DNA of 64,000 nt from Bolinopsis microptera (GCF_026151205.1 NC_087081.1:744001-808000); one strand, 5' to 3'. Positions 1 to 9,782 are shown, counted from the first letter of the stretch. The notes: generated by a model not told the origin, from the letters alone. Made by a program: numbers and translations.

Positions 1-154
1 GTAAACGCAAGGAAATATTTTGTAGAAATGTTTAAAGATGAAAATATTGCGAGGGCGTGATAAAAGTAAATAATATAACGTATGACATATCCGATTAATG
101 ATTGATCTTGATTGGAAGCCAGTCGAAATGAAAGGCTCCCAAAAATAGGCCAGT

Positions 155-245
155 AAGAGACCACCTTGCCAGTAAAAAAACATTAAAAACAAGTAAAAAA
201 AACCAGTAAAAAATTAGTAAAAGACCAGTAAAAAACCACCTTGCC
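155..245 (-). repeat. Duplicated donor region of exon D
   Basis: On the minus strand the exon end and donor CTGGCAAG/GTGGT at 234-246 recur about 75 bp into the intron at 155-172, separated by repeated TTTTTTACTGG motifs. Confidence 0.6.
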
Positions 246-391
246 AGGAACTGTAATCTCGTTCACTAGTTTGCCCACACCTCCACACTCTACCACGAGG
301 TTATCAGCCGTGAGGGAGATAATATGCGCGATGTTTGTCATGTAGACTCCGTTATCACGTGCGTTTACCATTTCACTTGTGCTGCGCTGTC
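240..391 (-). CDS. NBEA: Neurobeachin-like exon D (mid-protein)
   Basis: Two bases plus 50 codons between acceptor GTCCCCAG and donor GTGGTT. The product contains RSTSEMVNARDNG, TNIAHIISLTADN and VVECGG. This follows the NBEA/LRBA segment RSHSTK.VMDFVNS.NVIFVHNTIHLISQ..DN...ACGG, which lies far downstream of LamG. It is on the minus strand, like N1-N5, but only about 300 bp from the plus-strand LamG exon P1. That is inconsistent with a single collinear gene; see findings. Confidence 0.78.
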
Positions 392-399
392 CTGGGGAC

Positions 400-688
400 A
401 CAGTTTGAGGTCTTATGTAATTTATAAATCAAAGAGATAGTGAAATTTGTGTTTTAATTGTATATTATACATTATATAATATTATGTTAAATTGAAATTT
501 AAGACTCATTCGAATTATACATTATTAATGACCTGTAGCATTGATTGAAACTGAAACGGCTCAAAGTATAATACCGTTAAACACAACAATTTCAATAGAA
601 TAATAACTGATTTAATTAAGCGATTAACCATTCAACTTCAAGGGACAGCCAGTCTGATTCTTATATTTTACTATTTTAAACATTCCAG
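400..688. other. AT-rich spacer between head-to-head exons
   Basis: No gene seen. The palindrome match ends within this stretch (about 430-508), so it contains the junction that places minus-strand exon D next to plus-strand exon P1. Confidence 0.6.
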
Positions 689-835
689 CCGTTTGACAAG
701 TGTTACATTGGGTCAAGTCCCAGAACGACGGTAGAGAGCTCTTTCTGTGGCCAGATGTCCAGTATCTCGTTATTTGGGGACTGTCTTCCTAACACCACCA
801 TCTCCGCTCTGTACAGACTTGGGGCTGACTACAAG
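689..835 (+). CDS. NBEA: Neurobeachin-like exon P1 (LamG-like)
   Basis: 49 codons, phase 0 at both ends, from PFDKCYIGSS to LGADYK. The acceptor is CATTCCAG and the donor GTGAGT. The motifs KCYIGSS, FCGQM and ALYRLGADYK match KCFIGSS / FCGQM / AI.QLGPGYK at the end of the NBEA/LRBA concanavalin-like domain. The CRE/E-box satellite begins directly at the donor. A degraded copy lies at 20,661-20,810 on the other strand. Confidence 0.88.
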
Positions 836-836
836 G

Positions 837-1140
837 TGAGTCATCATGACGTTACGTGGTGTGTGACGTCATGACACGTGGTGTGTGACGTCATGACACG
901 TGGTGTGTGACATCATGACGTTACGTGGTGTGTGACGTCATGACGTTACGTGGTGTGTGACGTCATGACACGTGGTGTGTGACGTCATGACGTTACGTGG
1001 TGTGTGACGTCATGACACGTGGTGTGTGACGTCATGACACGTGGTGTGTGACGTCATGACACGTGGTGTGTGACGTCATGACGTTACGTGGTGTGTGTGA
1101 CGTCATGACACGTGGTGTGTGACATGATGTTACGTGGTGT
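837..1140 (+). repeat. 22-bp CRE/E-box satellite in intron after P1
   Basis: About 13 units of TGACGTCATGACACGTGGTG plus TG. Each holds a palindromic CRE (TGACGTCA) and usually an E-box (CACGTG). Some units carry ACGTTACGTG instead. The array starts one base after the exon P1 donor, whose own sequence (GTGAGTCATCATGACG) resembles the unit. Confidence 0.9.
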
Positions 1141-1237
1141 GTGAAATCTTGGCACGAAACGTGTAGCGTCAAATCATTTACTTAGTAGTGGGAGGTGTCT
1201 CCTTGTGTGTGCTTTTAGTAAGTTCAATGTCATGCGA

Positions 1238-1344
1238 CACGATGTTAACCAATCCCACCTCAGCACGCGTTCCAATACCGTAACGAGCACGATGTTAACC
1301 AATCCCACCTCAGCACGCGTTCCAATACCGTAACGAGCACGATG
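1238..1344 (+). repeat. 50-bp duplication of exon P2 acceptor
   Basis: Two exact 50-bp copies (1,238-1,287; 1,288-1,337) contain the CCACCTCAG acceptor and the first exon codons. The next seven bases begin a third copy before diverging. Confidence 0.9.
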
Positions 1345-1451
1345 TGCCGATACCCGCAGCCGACCAGAACATCATCTACAGTGGGAAACTGGCTAACTCC
1401 CTGATCTTCAGTTATAATCCTAAAGCTTGTAACGGACAGCTTTGTTTTGAG
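1314..1451 (+). CDS. NBEA: Neurobeachin-like exon P2
   Basis: 46 codons, phase 0, from HAFQYRNEHD to GQLCFE. It contains IIYSGKLANSLIFSYNPKAC, which matches LLYDGKL...I.F.YNPKATDGQLCLE of NBEA/LRBA. The acceptor is CCACCTCAG at 1,305-1,313. The same acceptor plus the first part of the exon is present once more 50 bp upstream, but only the downstream copy keeps the frame open. The donor is GTTCGT. Confidence 0.9.
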
Positions 1452-1552
1452 GTTCGTTTCTATTGTGTAGTAACTAGTAGCTTTAGTAGTCCGAGAAATT
1501 ACATAACTGGGTTAGCTAAACAATTAGAAGCTCAAAACCTGACATCCAGTTG

Positions 1553-1618
1553 TATAAAAACCCTCTATTCAGTTATTAAAAACCCCTCTGTTCAGTTATT
1601 AAAAATCTCTCTGTTCAG
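1553..1618 (+). repeat. Triple acceptor before exon P3
   Basis: Three tandem units of about 22 bp of the form TTATTAAAAACCCCTCTGTT followed by CAG. Each is a pyrimidine tract ending in CAG. The last one is used to start P3. Confidence 0.8.
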
Positions 1619-1781
1619 GTTTCACAAAACCCTCTTTACGACTCCTTTGTGAACAGTTCCCACGCCATACTGCTGGAAGGCGTAGAAACAGTTGCTACCC
1701 GGAATGTTCAAAGCACCCTACATTCCTTAGGAGGAATCCAAGTCCTCCTCCCTCTCTTCCATCAACTCACATCTTGCGAAG
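1619..1781 (+). CDS. NBEA: Neurobeachin-like exon P3
   Basis: 54 codons plus one base. It contains NSSHAILLEGVETV and LHSLGGIQVLLPLFHQL, matching HSPHALMLQDVKAV and MHSIGGIQVLFPLFAQL of NBEA/LRBA. The acceptor CTCTGTTCAG is the third of three tandem copies. The intron before it is 167 bp, and the intron after it holds the nested secreted-protein gene and a LINE fragment. Confidence 0.92.
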
Positions 1782-1854
1782 GTATTTGTAATTAATTTGC
1801 TAATTTGTACTTTGTTAATTTAGTAATCTGTAAATTGCAATGTCATGTTGAACG

Positions 1855-1895
1855 TGGTGTGTGACGTCATGACACGTGGTGTGTGACGTCATGTT
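1855..1895 (+). repeat. Two further CRE/E-box satellite units
   Basis: Two copies of the same 22-bp motif in the intron after P3. They sit between two diverged copies of an AT-rich stretch (about 1,785-1,850 and 1,920-1,998) that ends GCAATGTCATGTTGAA. Confidence 0.7.
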
Positions 1896-2208
1896 GAAGA
1901 GCAAAAGTTCATTTTATTGTGCACTAATTTAATTTGCTAATTTGTACTTACTACTTAGTTAATTTTTAGTAATCTGTAAGTTGCAATGTCATGTTGAAGT
2001 TCCTTTTTTTGTGCACTTCCAAGTTCCATATATGAACGTTCTGAAAAGGAAGTTATGACAACTGGTTCAGAATCAATTTTAGCTGATCTAACAGACTCTA
2101 CAGAGTTAAGTATAAGATATTCAATACATCGAAATTTCCAGAAATAATAAGTGAAAAACAAAAGAAACGAAAACACGATCGGGCTCCATTACAGTTTATC
2201 TTTCAAAA

Positions 2209-2577
2209 TTATTATTATTATAAAACAGGATCTTACCGACAAAAATGATTCTTAAAAATAACTTAATGCGGTAAACTGTACCCTTGAAACAGATTTTCCC
2301 AACATTTGTTGCATGCAGCTATATCTCCAATTTCGTTCAATTCATGCAAGTTGTCCATTTGCAAATTTCTACTACTTAAATCACTTCTTAAAACAGATAA
2401 CAAGTTCAATCTAAGTCTCCCCAATCTTCCAATGAATAAATTATCTGATTCAATAGCAAAAGAGAGAGCCGTTTGGGCTGGGGTGTTCTCCATACTCCTG
2501 AGAATGTGTCCAAACATCTTCCACCGCTGGTGTTCGATACGCTTGGATAACTTTTCAACTTTGCACCTTTCATACAA
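2209..2577 (-). mobile_element. LINE 3'-end fragment
   Basis: Minus-strand frame with RWKMFGHILRSMENTPAQTA and FIGRLGRLRLNLL, the C-terminal tail typical of non-LTR reverse transcriptases. It ends in a 3' UTR with GGTAAGATCCTGTTTTAT and an (ATA)n tail. Two nearly identical copies lie at 42,020-42,800. Severely 5'-truncated. Confidence 0.8.
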
Positions 2578-2672
2578 TGCTTTGTTGCTTATCTTTCAAA
2601 AGATCAATTTAAAGATTCTGTATTATAGAATTCTTTTGATTGTATTCATATAATACCGTATCCCCTGAATAT

Positions 2673-3221
2673 CTAGAGTCGGATGACTAGGACTCTTCGA
2701 GTCTTTTTCATCCGCCTACACATCACCCTAACGTCGATTAGGCCAAAACCATTTTGCTCCTTGACCGTGAATCCTACAATTTTTTTACCACGCGTACAGT
2801 ATACCATCCTATTCCAGTGTCCTTTGTACTTTAAGTTGCCGTCGATGTTCTTGTCCCCACACTTGGTCCTCATGTTAATAAGTCCGAACCCATTCTGCTC
2901 TCTTGGAGAGAGCTTATCGAAACCAGATTCACACTTCTGACTGGAACCCCAGTAATGCCAGGATCCGCCCTTGTGTTTTGTCAGCGTGAAAGTTTCTCCA
3001 CTGCTACATTTGAACCACAAATCCACCAGCCCGTATCCCTCCTGCTCCCTCCAGTTCATTTCCACTACTTTGTGGTTTCCGTACGTTTTACAGTGTGCTT
3101 CTTTATCTGAACCCCAGAACCAGTTGTTGCCCGACCAACCAGTCCAAGTAGGCCTAGCTGCAGCCTCAGTGTAGCCACAGATCAGTAAAATCATTGCAAC
3201 ATTCCACAAAGCCTTGTCCAT
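2673..3221 (-). CDS. Secreted three-repeat cysteine protein
   Basis: 182 residues, one coding exon, nested inside the intron after P3. A hydrophobic signal peptide (about 1-21, WNVAMILLICGYTEA) is followed by three imperfect repeats. Each repeat has a Cys pair (44/72, 97/121, 142/168) and the motif EQ-x-G-[YF]-G-L-[IV]-[DN] (59-67, 108-116, 155-163). The C-terminus is strongly basic (RRMKKTRR). The Trp-rich start and paired cysteines suggest an extracellular fold, but I do not recognise the family and give no function. CTTTTCCAG just before the ATG looks like an acceptor, so a 5' noncoding exon is likely upstream. A frameshifted copy is at 17,735-18,478. The true orientation relative to the host gene depends on the palindrome problem. 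Confidence 0.8.
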   Translation of the reverse strand: MDKALWNVAMILLICGYTEAAARPTWTGWSGNNWFWGSDKEAHCKTYGNHKVVEMNWREQEGYGLVDLWFKCSSGETFTLTKHKGGSWHYWGSSQKCESGFDKLSPREQNGFGLINMRTKCGDKNIDGNLKYKGHWNRMVYCTRGKKIVGFTVKEQNGFGLIDVRVMCRRMKKTRRVLVIRL

Positions 3222-3239
3222 TTTTAGCTGGAAAAGTTT

Positions 3240-3998
3240 AAGTCATGATATATTTTTATTTGCATGTGGGTGATTAAAATCTTACAAACACAACATTATC
3301 GAAAAGGTTGCGGAAACGAACGTTCCAGTTTCCTAATGTTGGTAGTCGCTTAATCTTTTAATATTAATTTAAACCGCAACCATGACCATTACATCCCCAA
3401 TAGCCCATATAGGAAACTGTTCAAAACATAAATCTGAGGTGTGAAGCGAAAATGGTGGGAGTTGCATTGACCAATTAGGAGTGAGACGCGCGGGAGCCAA
3501 ATATGAAATATGGTTTGATTTTCGTCGGCGGCGAATAATCCAACCTGAGAGACGACTATAAAGAGTGCAAATATCTTTTTTCCTTTCTAATGAAATTTTG
3601 CCAAGAACTGCGCAATATTAGCTAATATAAATTATTAATGGATAATTGTACAACAGGTATTCGAAGTGACTTTTATTTTTCGTACTTCATGTTAAAAGAA
3701 AAGAATTTACCGCGAATTTTTTTGGAGTAAATTTTTTTGGAGTTTACACTCACCCTGTACAACATTAACATTTAACAACATCGAAAAAACTGCCAAGAAA
3801 TTTTAACTGGCACTGAGGGGATTGATCTTCAAGAGGGTAGTGTGTCTATGGAATTTTATTGTTCTTAAAGTAAAAGTTTACACCCTGGTATCTCCGGAAT
3901 TTGGCAAGTTATTGTTTGTCCAATGCCCATTAACTGGTATTGTGTTCGGGTAAGACCGCTGCCCTCCTCAAGTCTCCTAATCACCGTTAATCAACGGA
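3240..3998. other. Intron sequence upstream of the nested gene
   Basis: No additional gene seen. It should hold the promoter and any 5' noncoding exon of the minus-strand secreted-protein gene, but I cannot place either with confidence. Confidence 0.5.
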
Positions 3999-4139
3999 AA
4001 CTAACACCTTCTCCCTCAGACTAACACCTTCTCCCTCAGACTAACACCTTCTCCCTCAAACTAACACCTTCTCCCTCAGACTAACACCTTCTCCCTCAGA
4101 CTAACACCTTCTCCCTCAAACTAACACCTTCTCCCTCAG
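3999..4139 (+). repeat. Seven-copy 20-bp acceptor array before exon P4
   Basis: Unit ACTAACACCTTCTCCCTCAG holds a branch-point-like CTAAC, a pyrimidine tract and a terminal AG, which together make a complete 3' splice site. Copies three and six end AA instead of AG, giving a 60-bp super-repeat. P4 starts after copy seven. Confidence 0.92.
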
Positions 4140-4323
4140 ACTCAAGCCAGGAGCTGTGCGCAACCCTGCTCTGGCTGTTCGTGGACTTGGTAAAGTCGAG
4201 CGCTACATGTCAGTCTTACGTAACAACCCACCGCTCCCTCCTCGTTATATCACATCTTCTCTTCAACACCACGGCCGAGTTCCTGAGTGAAGCTGCCCTC
4301 GAGGCTTTCCTTTCCCTTGGAAG
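4140..4323 (+). CDS. NBEA: Neurobeachin-like exon P4
   Basis: Two bases completing an Asp codon, 60 codons, then two bases. It contains SQELCATLLWLFVDLVKSS and EAALEAFLSLG, matching the VCATLLAFLVELLKSS ... RAVLEQFLSFAKYL segment of NBEA. The acceptor is the last of seven 20-bp tandem acceptor units. The donor is GTACAG. Confidence 0.88.
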
Positions 4324-5481
4324 GTACAGTTTAACTTTAAGAATCATCCAATATCGATTAAAACAAGAATTTCGCCGCGGTAACACCACGCACGATCAAA
4401 TTTCCCTACTGCCTACAATGTTCTACTTTATTGTATCCCAGAGTGGTGTTTGGCGCACGTGATAATCGTTTTCATTATATTAGGCGTGCAGAACTTGTAA
4501 AATTCTGCGCGCATCTGAGGTGTCGCCGTCGATATATCTGTATGTGGTTTGGTTGTAGATCATTTCATATTTTGCGCGGTTTGTTTCGTGTTAACGTTGC
4601 GTATCATGTCACGTCATATTACTGCATCGTATGCCAACTTTATTGACTGTAATAAAATATTCTGTCTCATCTTAGTTATTATTTGTATCTAACATAAACT
4701 AATACATTTTGATGCTTACTCGACACATCTAAAGCACCATCGACTATATAGGATTCTTTAAAAGCATACCGCAATCTTGATCTTAGTTGCTTCTTGAATG
4801 TAAATGTAAAGTAGCATCTGTTCTTAAATATGTAATCGCTTTTTACGATTAAGTGTTTAATTTTTTTACGATTCAGTGTTAAATAATCGGCCACGAGTTT
4901 ATCAGCTGATATAATAATTTAATTTGTTTTGACTTGCTGAATTTTATCACTCGATAATTTATTAAGCTTGTTTCAACAAAATATTTACACTTATATTGAT
5001 GATTGATCCGCTTAGATGACTAATATGCTATATTTATGAATTAGAGTAAATTGTAACCCGATGGAAACCTATGTAACAGTCGTCAAACTGGTTGCTATGC
5101 CTGTAATTAATTAACACATAACTGGCGTCGCGCGCGCAAAATAGGTTCCTTTTATACACATAATTATAGGGGAGTGGTCTATATTGCGAAGGAGCAGACT
5201 TTTGTCGTCAACGTAGGACCATCGGGCCACCTCATATATCCAAACCCGATTACTTATTCCCTACGATCTTTTTGCCTTCGGCAAGAGTAGGGAAAAAAAT
5301 CCATAGAATTGATAGAGGGATTGATATGTATACACTTTACCAATTAAAATCTCTGCGATCCCCATTTTTCTTATTACTATTTTCTATACTAGAAATTGAG
5401 ACGAAAATCTGGAAATTTAAATTGAAACGTTTTGAAGAATTTTGTTTCCACTCCCAAACTAAGGACATTTTACAACCGCAG
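4324..5481. other. Intron between P4 and P5
   Basis: AT-rich. Includes CGCGCGCGC near 5,130 and the landmark TTATTCCCTACGATCTTT (about 5,253) that recurs at about 6,087. No gene seen. Confidence 0.6.
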
Positions 5482-5581
5482 AACTTTGGTAGAGATAAAG
5501 CAGGGCCCCCTCTTAAACAGCCTTATTAACGACATCTTGTTGCGGACTGAGATGTGGGTCAAGACTTCAGTACAAGTTCAG
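5482..5581 (+). CDS. NBEA: Neurobeachin-like exon P5
   Basis: One base plus 33 codons. It contains GPLLNSLINDILLRTEMWVK and ends VQVQ, matching APLLKQLCDHILFNPAIWIHTPAKVQ of NBEA. The acceptor is CAACCGCAG and the donor GTATGT. A degraded direct copy occurs about 1 kb downstream at roughly 6,440-6,571. Confidence 0.87.
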
Positions 5582-5831
5582 GTATGTAGGTGCAAGTTCA
5601 GGAATGTAAGCACTTAAGTAAAATTTACTACTACTATTTCAGTGCAGTATTTGTAATTCTACAATCTACACTTTCTTATGTCTGGCAGTTCCAGCGAGTT
5701 TTTAAAAGAGATTTTAGCCAACATTTTTCGCCCATAAGAGACGTTGGTGAAACCCTGCTAATCTTTTCTCAAACACACGTAACCACAATTTATTACACAC
5801 ACACACATTTCACATGACGTCACACTTGCAG

Positions 5832-5979
5832 GTAAAACTATACTCAACAATAAGCACTGAGTTTGTGGGGGGAGCTGAGAGTTGTGATGTTAGACAGAGT
5901 CTGAACGTGTCCCGGATTATTAACGTTCTCCGGGAGTATTACTGGGTCACTCCTGAGGCTGGGGCTCTTTGTGTTGAAG
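5832..5979 (+). CDS. NBEA: Neurobeachin-like exon P6
   Basis: 49 codons plus one base. It contains VKLYSTISTEFVGGA and REYYWVTPEAG, matching LSLYTYLSAEFIGTA ... LKYYYWVINPAD of NBEA. The acceptor is CACTTGCAG and the donor GTAGGG. The 42-bp satellite starts exactly at this donor and repeats the exon end (GAAG then GTAGGG). Confidence 0.87.
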
Positions 5980-6065
5980 GTAGGGGGGAGTTGTTGTTGT
6001 TGTTTTCTCTTTGTGTAGAAGGTAGGGGGGAGTTGTTGTTGTTGTTTTTGTGTAGAAGGTAGGGG
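5980..6065 (+). repeat. 42-bp splice-derived satellite, clean start
   Basis: Two clean units of GTAGGGGGGAG, a GTT/TTG-rich tract, TTTTCTCTTTGTGTAG and AAG. Each unit therefore starts as a donor and ends as an acceptor followed by AAG, which copies the P6 exon end. Confidence 0.85.
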
Positions 6066-6439
6066 GTTCCCAACCCGCATTACTTATTCCCTACGATCTT
6101 TGTGCCCTTCGCAAGAGTAGGGACCAAAATCCATAGAATTGATAAGAGGATTGAGATGTATACTCTTTACCAAGGCTATATCTCTCACACACACAGACTA
6201 CGAAAATTAGACTAAAATGCGGATATCAGTAGCGTCGCGGGCGGGGGAGAGTCAGGGGGGGGAGTAGTCAAATTTACAGGGGAGGGATAGGGGGCCCTCG
6301 CCAAAACGTGAATTTGGGTGGGGAGGAGGGCACAGGTGTGGGGGTTTATGAGGGGCGGGGGGGGGGATATGACGCGGGCGGAGGTGCCGAGATGAGTATA
6401 CACCGAACTCAACCCACCATTAGACTCTAAGCTAGTAAA

Positions 6440-6992
6440 AGTCCTAAAAAAGTCCAAAAGGGAACCGCCCTCTTTAAATACTGAACGGATATAATATTAC
6501 AAAACGCTCGTGTCGGTGCGCTCGCGAACACGGAGCGAATTGGGATGCTGTCTTCAGGATCAAGTTCAGGTTTGTAGGTGCAGAAGGTCATGAATGGAAG
6601 CTCTGTAAGTATTTTATCTACTACGTTTCAGGTGCAGGGAGTTGGTAAGTCTACAAGCACTACTTGTCGAGTAGGTCGGGGCAGTCTCCGCGAGTTTTAA
6701 AAGAGAGGGGAGCTTGCAACATAAGTTTCGCCCATAAGAAGCTGTGGCGGGGAAACCCTGCATAAGCGCTTTTTCTCTAACTCTCGGTATCCACAATGTT
6801 TCTCACACACACTTTTCACATGTCGCAACACTTGCAGGTAACACTATACTCAACAATATCACGGAAGTTTGGGGGGGGAGCTGAGAAGTTGGGATGTTAG
6901 ACAGGTCTGAAACGTGTCCCCGGATTAAGTAACGTGTCTCCGGATGATTGCGGGTCCCTCCTGAGGCTTGGGGCTCTGTTGGGTTTGACGGT
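6440..6992 (+). pseudogene. Noisy direct copy of exons P5 and P6
   Basis: Sequence from 6,066 onward repeats 5,240-5,979 with many small indels. The landmark TTATTCCCTACGATCTTT lies at about 5,253 and again at about 6,087. The P5 copy ends near 6,571 and the P6 copy runs from about 6,836. Both are frameshifted. This looks like the unmerged overlap of two assembled pieces rather than a second gene copy. Confidence 0.7.
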
Positions 6993-6999
6993 ATGGAGG

Positions 7000-9665
7000 C
7001 GGAGTTTTGTTGTGTTGTTTTTTCTATTTGGTGGAGGTAGGTAGGGGGAGGTGTTGTGTTGTTGTTGTTAGAAGGTAGGGGAGTGGGGTGTTTGTTTGTC
7101 TCTTTGTGGTCACGACAAAACGGAAGGGGGGAGTGTGTGGTGTTTGTTTTCTCTTTGGGGTAGAAGGTAGGGGAGTTGTTGTCCCTGGTGGGCTCTTCGC
7201 CACATGCTGCACTTTGGGGTTGAAGGTAGGGGAGTGGGAGGGGAGCTGGTTGTTGTTTCCTCTTGTGGTAGAAGGGAGGGGGATGGTTTGATGTTGTGAT
7301 TCTCTTTGTGTAGGATTGGTAGGGAGGAGTGTGGTTGCTTGTTGTTTTTCTCTTTTTGGGGTGTAGTAAGGGAGGGGGAGTGTTGCTGTTGTTGTCTCTT
7401 TGTGTAAGAAGGTAGGGGGGGTGTGGTTGCTGAGAGAGGTTTGTGCTCTTTGGGAGTGGTTAAGGGATGGGGGGGAGTGGATTTGTTGTGTTTCCTGTTG
7501 GGGTGATGTACAGGGGAGTTGTTGTGGTTGGTTGAATTCCTCCTCGTGATAGAGAGGTAGGCGGAGGAAGTGGGGGTGCTGTGCTGGTGATTTCTCTTCA
7601 TGTGTAGAAGGATGGGGAGGGAAGTGGTTGGCGGTTGGTTTCTCTTTGCTAGTTAAGAAGGGGAGGGGAAGGGTTGGTTGTCTGGTGGTCGTTTCTCGTT
7701 GTGCGGAGTAGGGGAGACGTGGGGGAGTTTTGTGGTTGTTGTAGTTCTCTGTGGGGTGATGGAGGGGGGGAGTGTGTTTGTTGTTGGTGTTTTCTTCTTG
7801 TGGTAGAAGGCTAGGGGGGGAGAGTTGCGATTGTGGTATGGTCGTTTGGTGGAGAAGGAAGGAGGGGAGTTGTTGCTGTTTGTTTTGTCCTCTCGTTGTG
7901 TAGAAGGTAGGGGGAGTTGTTGCTGTTATTTCTTCGCCTGTTGTGTGAAGAAGGTAGGGGGGAGTTGGTCTGCCTGTTGTTTCCCCCTCGTGGTGTAAAG
8001 GGTAGGGGCGATTCTTTGTGGGTGTTATTCTCTTTGTGTAAGAAGGTAGGGGGAGTGTTTGGTGTTTGTGGAGCTTTGCTCTTGTGTAAAGTAGGAGGGG
8101 GAGTTGTGGGTTTGGTTGTCGGTCGGTTGTGTAGAAGGTAGAACGGGGCGTGTTGTTTCGGCTGTTGTTTTATCTTTGTGTAGAAGGTGGGGGGAGTTGT
8201 TGGCGGTTGTTTTCTTCTGGTGTATAAGGTAGGGGGAGTTTGTTGGTTTGTTTTCCCTCTTTTGTGGAGAAGGTAGGGGAGTGGTTCTGTTGTGGTTTGC
8301 ACTCTTCTGGAGAAGGAGGGGGGAGTTGTTGCTGGTGTGTTTCTCTGTGTGTAGAAGGTAGGGGGAGTTGTTTGACGTTTGTTTTCTTCTTTCTGTAGAA
8401 GGAGGAGGGGGAGTGTGTATTGAGGTGTTGGTTTCTCTGTTGTTAGAAGTAGGGGGAGTTGGTTGTGGTTTGGTTTCTCTTTGTGGTGAAGGAGGGGGGA
8501 GTTGTTGTGGTTGTTGTTTTCTCTTTGTGTAGATAGGTAGGGGGAAGTGTTGGTTGTTGTTGTTTTCTCTTCGTGGTTAGAAGGTAGGGGGAGGTTGGTT
8601 TGCGTGGTGTTGTCTTCTCTTTGTGTAGAAGGTAGGGTGGGAAGTTGGTGCTGTTGGTTTTGTTCCGCTTTGTGTTAGAAGGGTAGGGGGAGTTTGTTTG
8701 CTGTTGTTTTTCTCTGTGTGTAGCAGGGTAGGGGGAGTGGGTGTTGTTTTGTTTTCTCGTTGGGTAGACGTGTGGGGGAGTTTGTGGTTGTTGTTTTCTC
8801 TTTGTGTAATGGGAGGGGGAGTTGTTGTTGTGGTTGTTCTCGTTGTGGAGAAGGTAGGGGGGAGTATTGTGTGTTTGGGTTGTTTGCTTGTGTGTAGAAG
8901 GTAGGGGGGAGTGGTTTGTTTGGTGGTACTGTCTCTTTGTGGAGAAGTAGGGGGGAGTGGTGTGGTGGTGTGTTGGTGCACTTTGTGTTGAAGGCTAGGT
9001 GGTGGTGTTTGTGTTGTTGGGTTTCTCTTGTGTGTAGTAGGTAGGGGAGTTTGTTGTGTTGCTTTTTCTTAGCTGTTGTGATGAAAGGTAGAGGGGAGAG
9101 TCGATGGGTGTGTGTTCTCAGTGGTAGAGGTAGGGGGGGTTTGGTGTTGGGGGTATGATTCCTGAGAGCTAGGTGTGAAGGTAGGGGGAGTTGTCTTGTT
9201 TGATCTTGTTTTCTCTTGGTGTTGAAGGTAGGGGGAGTTGTTGTGGATGTTTTCTCGTTGTGTCTGTGAAGGTAGGGGGGAGGTTGTTGTTGTTTGATTT
9301 CTCTTTGTGTGGTAAGGGAGGGGGGAGTTTGTTGGTGTGGTGTTCTCTTTGTGGAGAAGGTAGGGGAGTTGATGTTGTTGGTTTCTCTTGTGGTAGAAGT
9401 AGGGGGTCCTTGTTGTTGTTGTTATCTTCTTTGAGTGTAGAAAGGTAGGGGGGAGTTGTTGTTGGTGTTTCTCTTTGTGGAAGGTAGGGGGAGTTGTTGG
9501 TTGTATGTTTTCTCTTTGGGTGAAGGAGGGGGAGTATGTTTGTTTGTTGTTGTTCTCTTCTGTGTAGAAGGATGAGGGGGGGCCCTGGTTGTTGTTGTTT
9601 TCCCTCTTGTATAAGAAGGGAGGGGGTGGGAGTTGTATCGGTGTTGTGGGTTTTGGTTGTAGGCC
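7000..9665 (+). repeat. 42-bp splice-derived satellite, noisy main array
   Basis: About 2.7 kb of irregular units of the same G-rich/T-rich repeat, in the intron after P6. Apparent open frames rich in Pro, Thr, Asn and Gln on the minus strand come from the repeat and are not genes. Confidence 0.85.
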
Positions 9666-9782
9666 AAGATTTTAGGATTGACAAATGGGTACCACCACTC
9701 CTTGGACTATCAAGTTGTCCTCTCTGGTTAGAGGGAAATTGTTATCTTTGAATCTAAGTTAACAATGCTAACTTTGTTTTAG

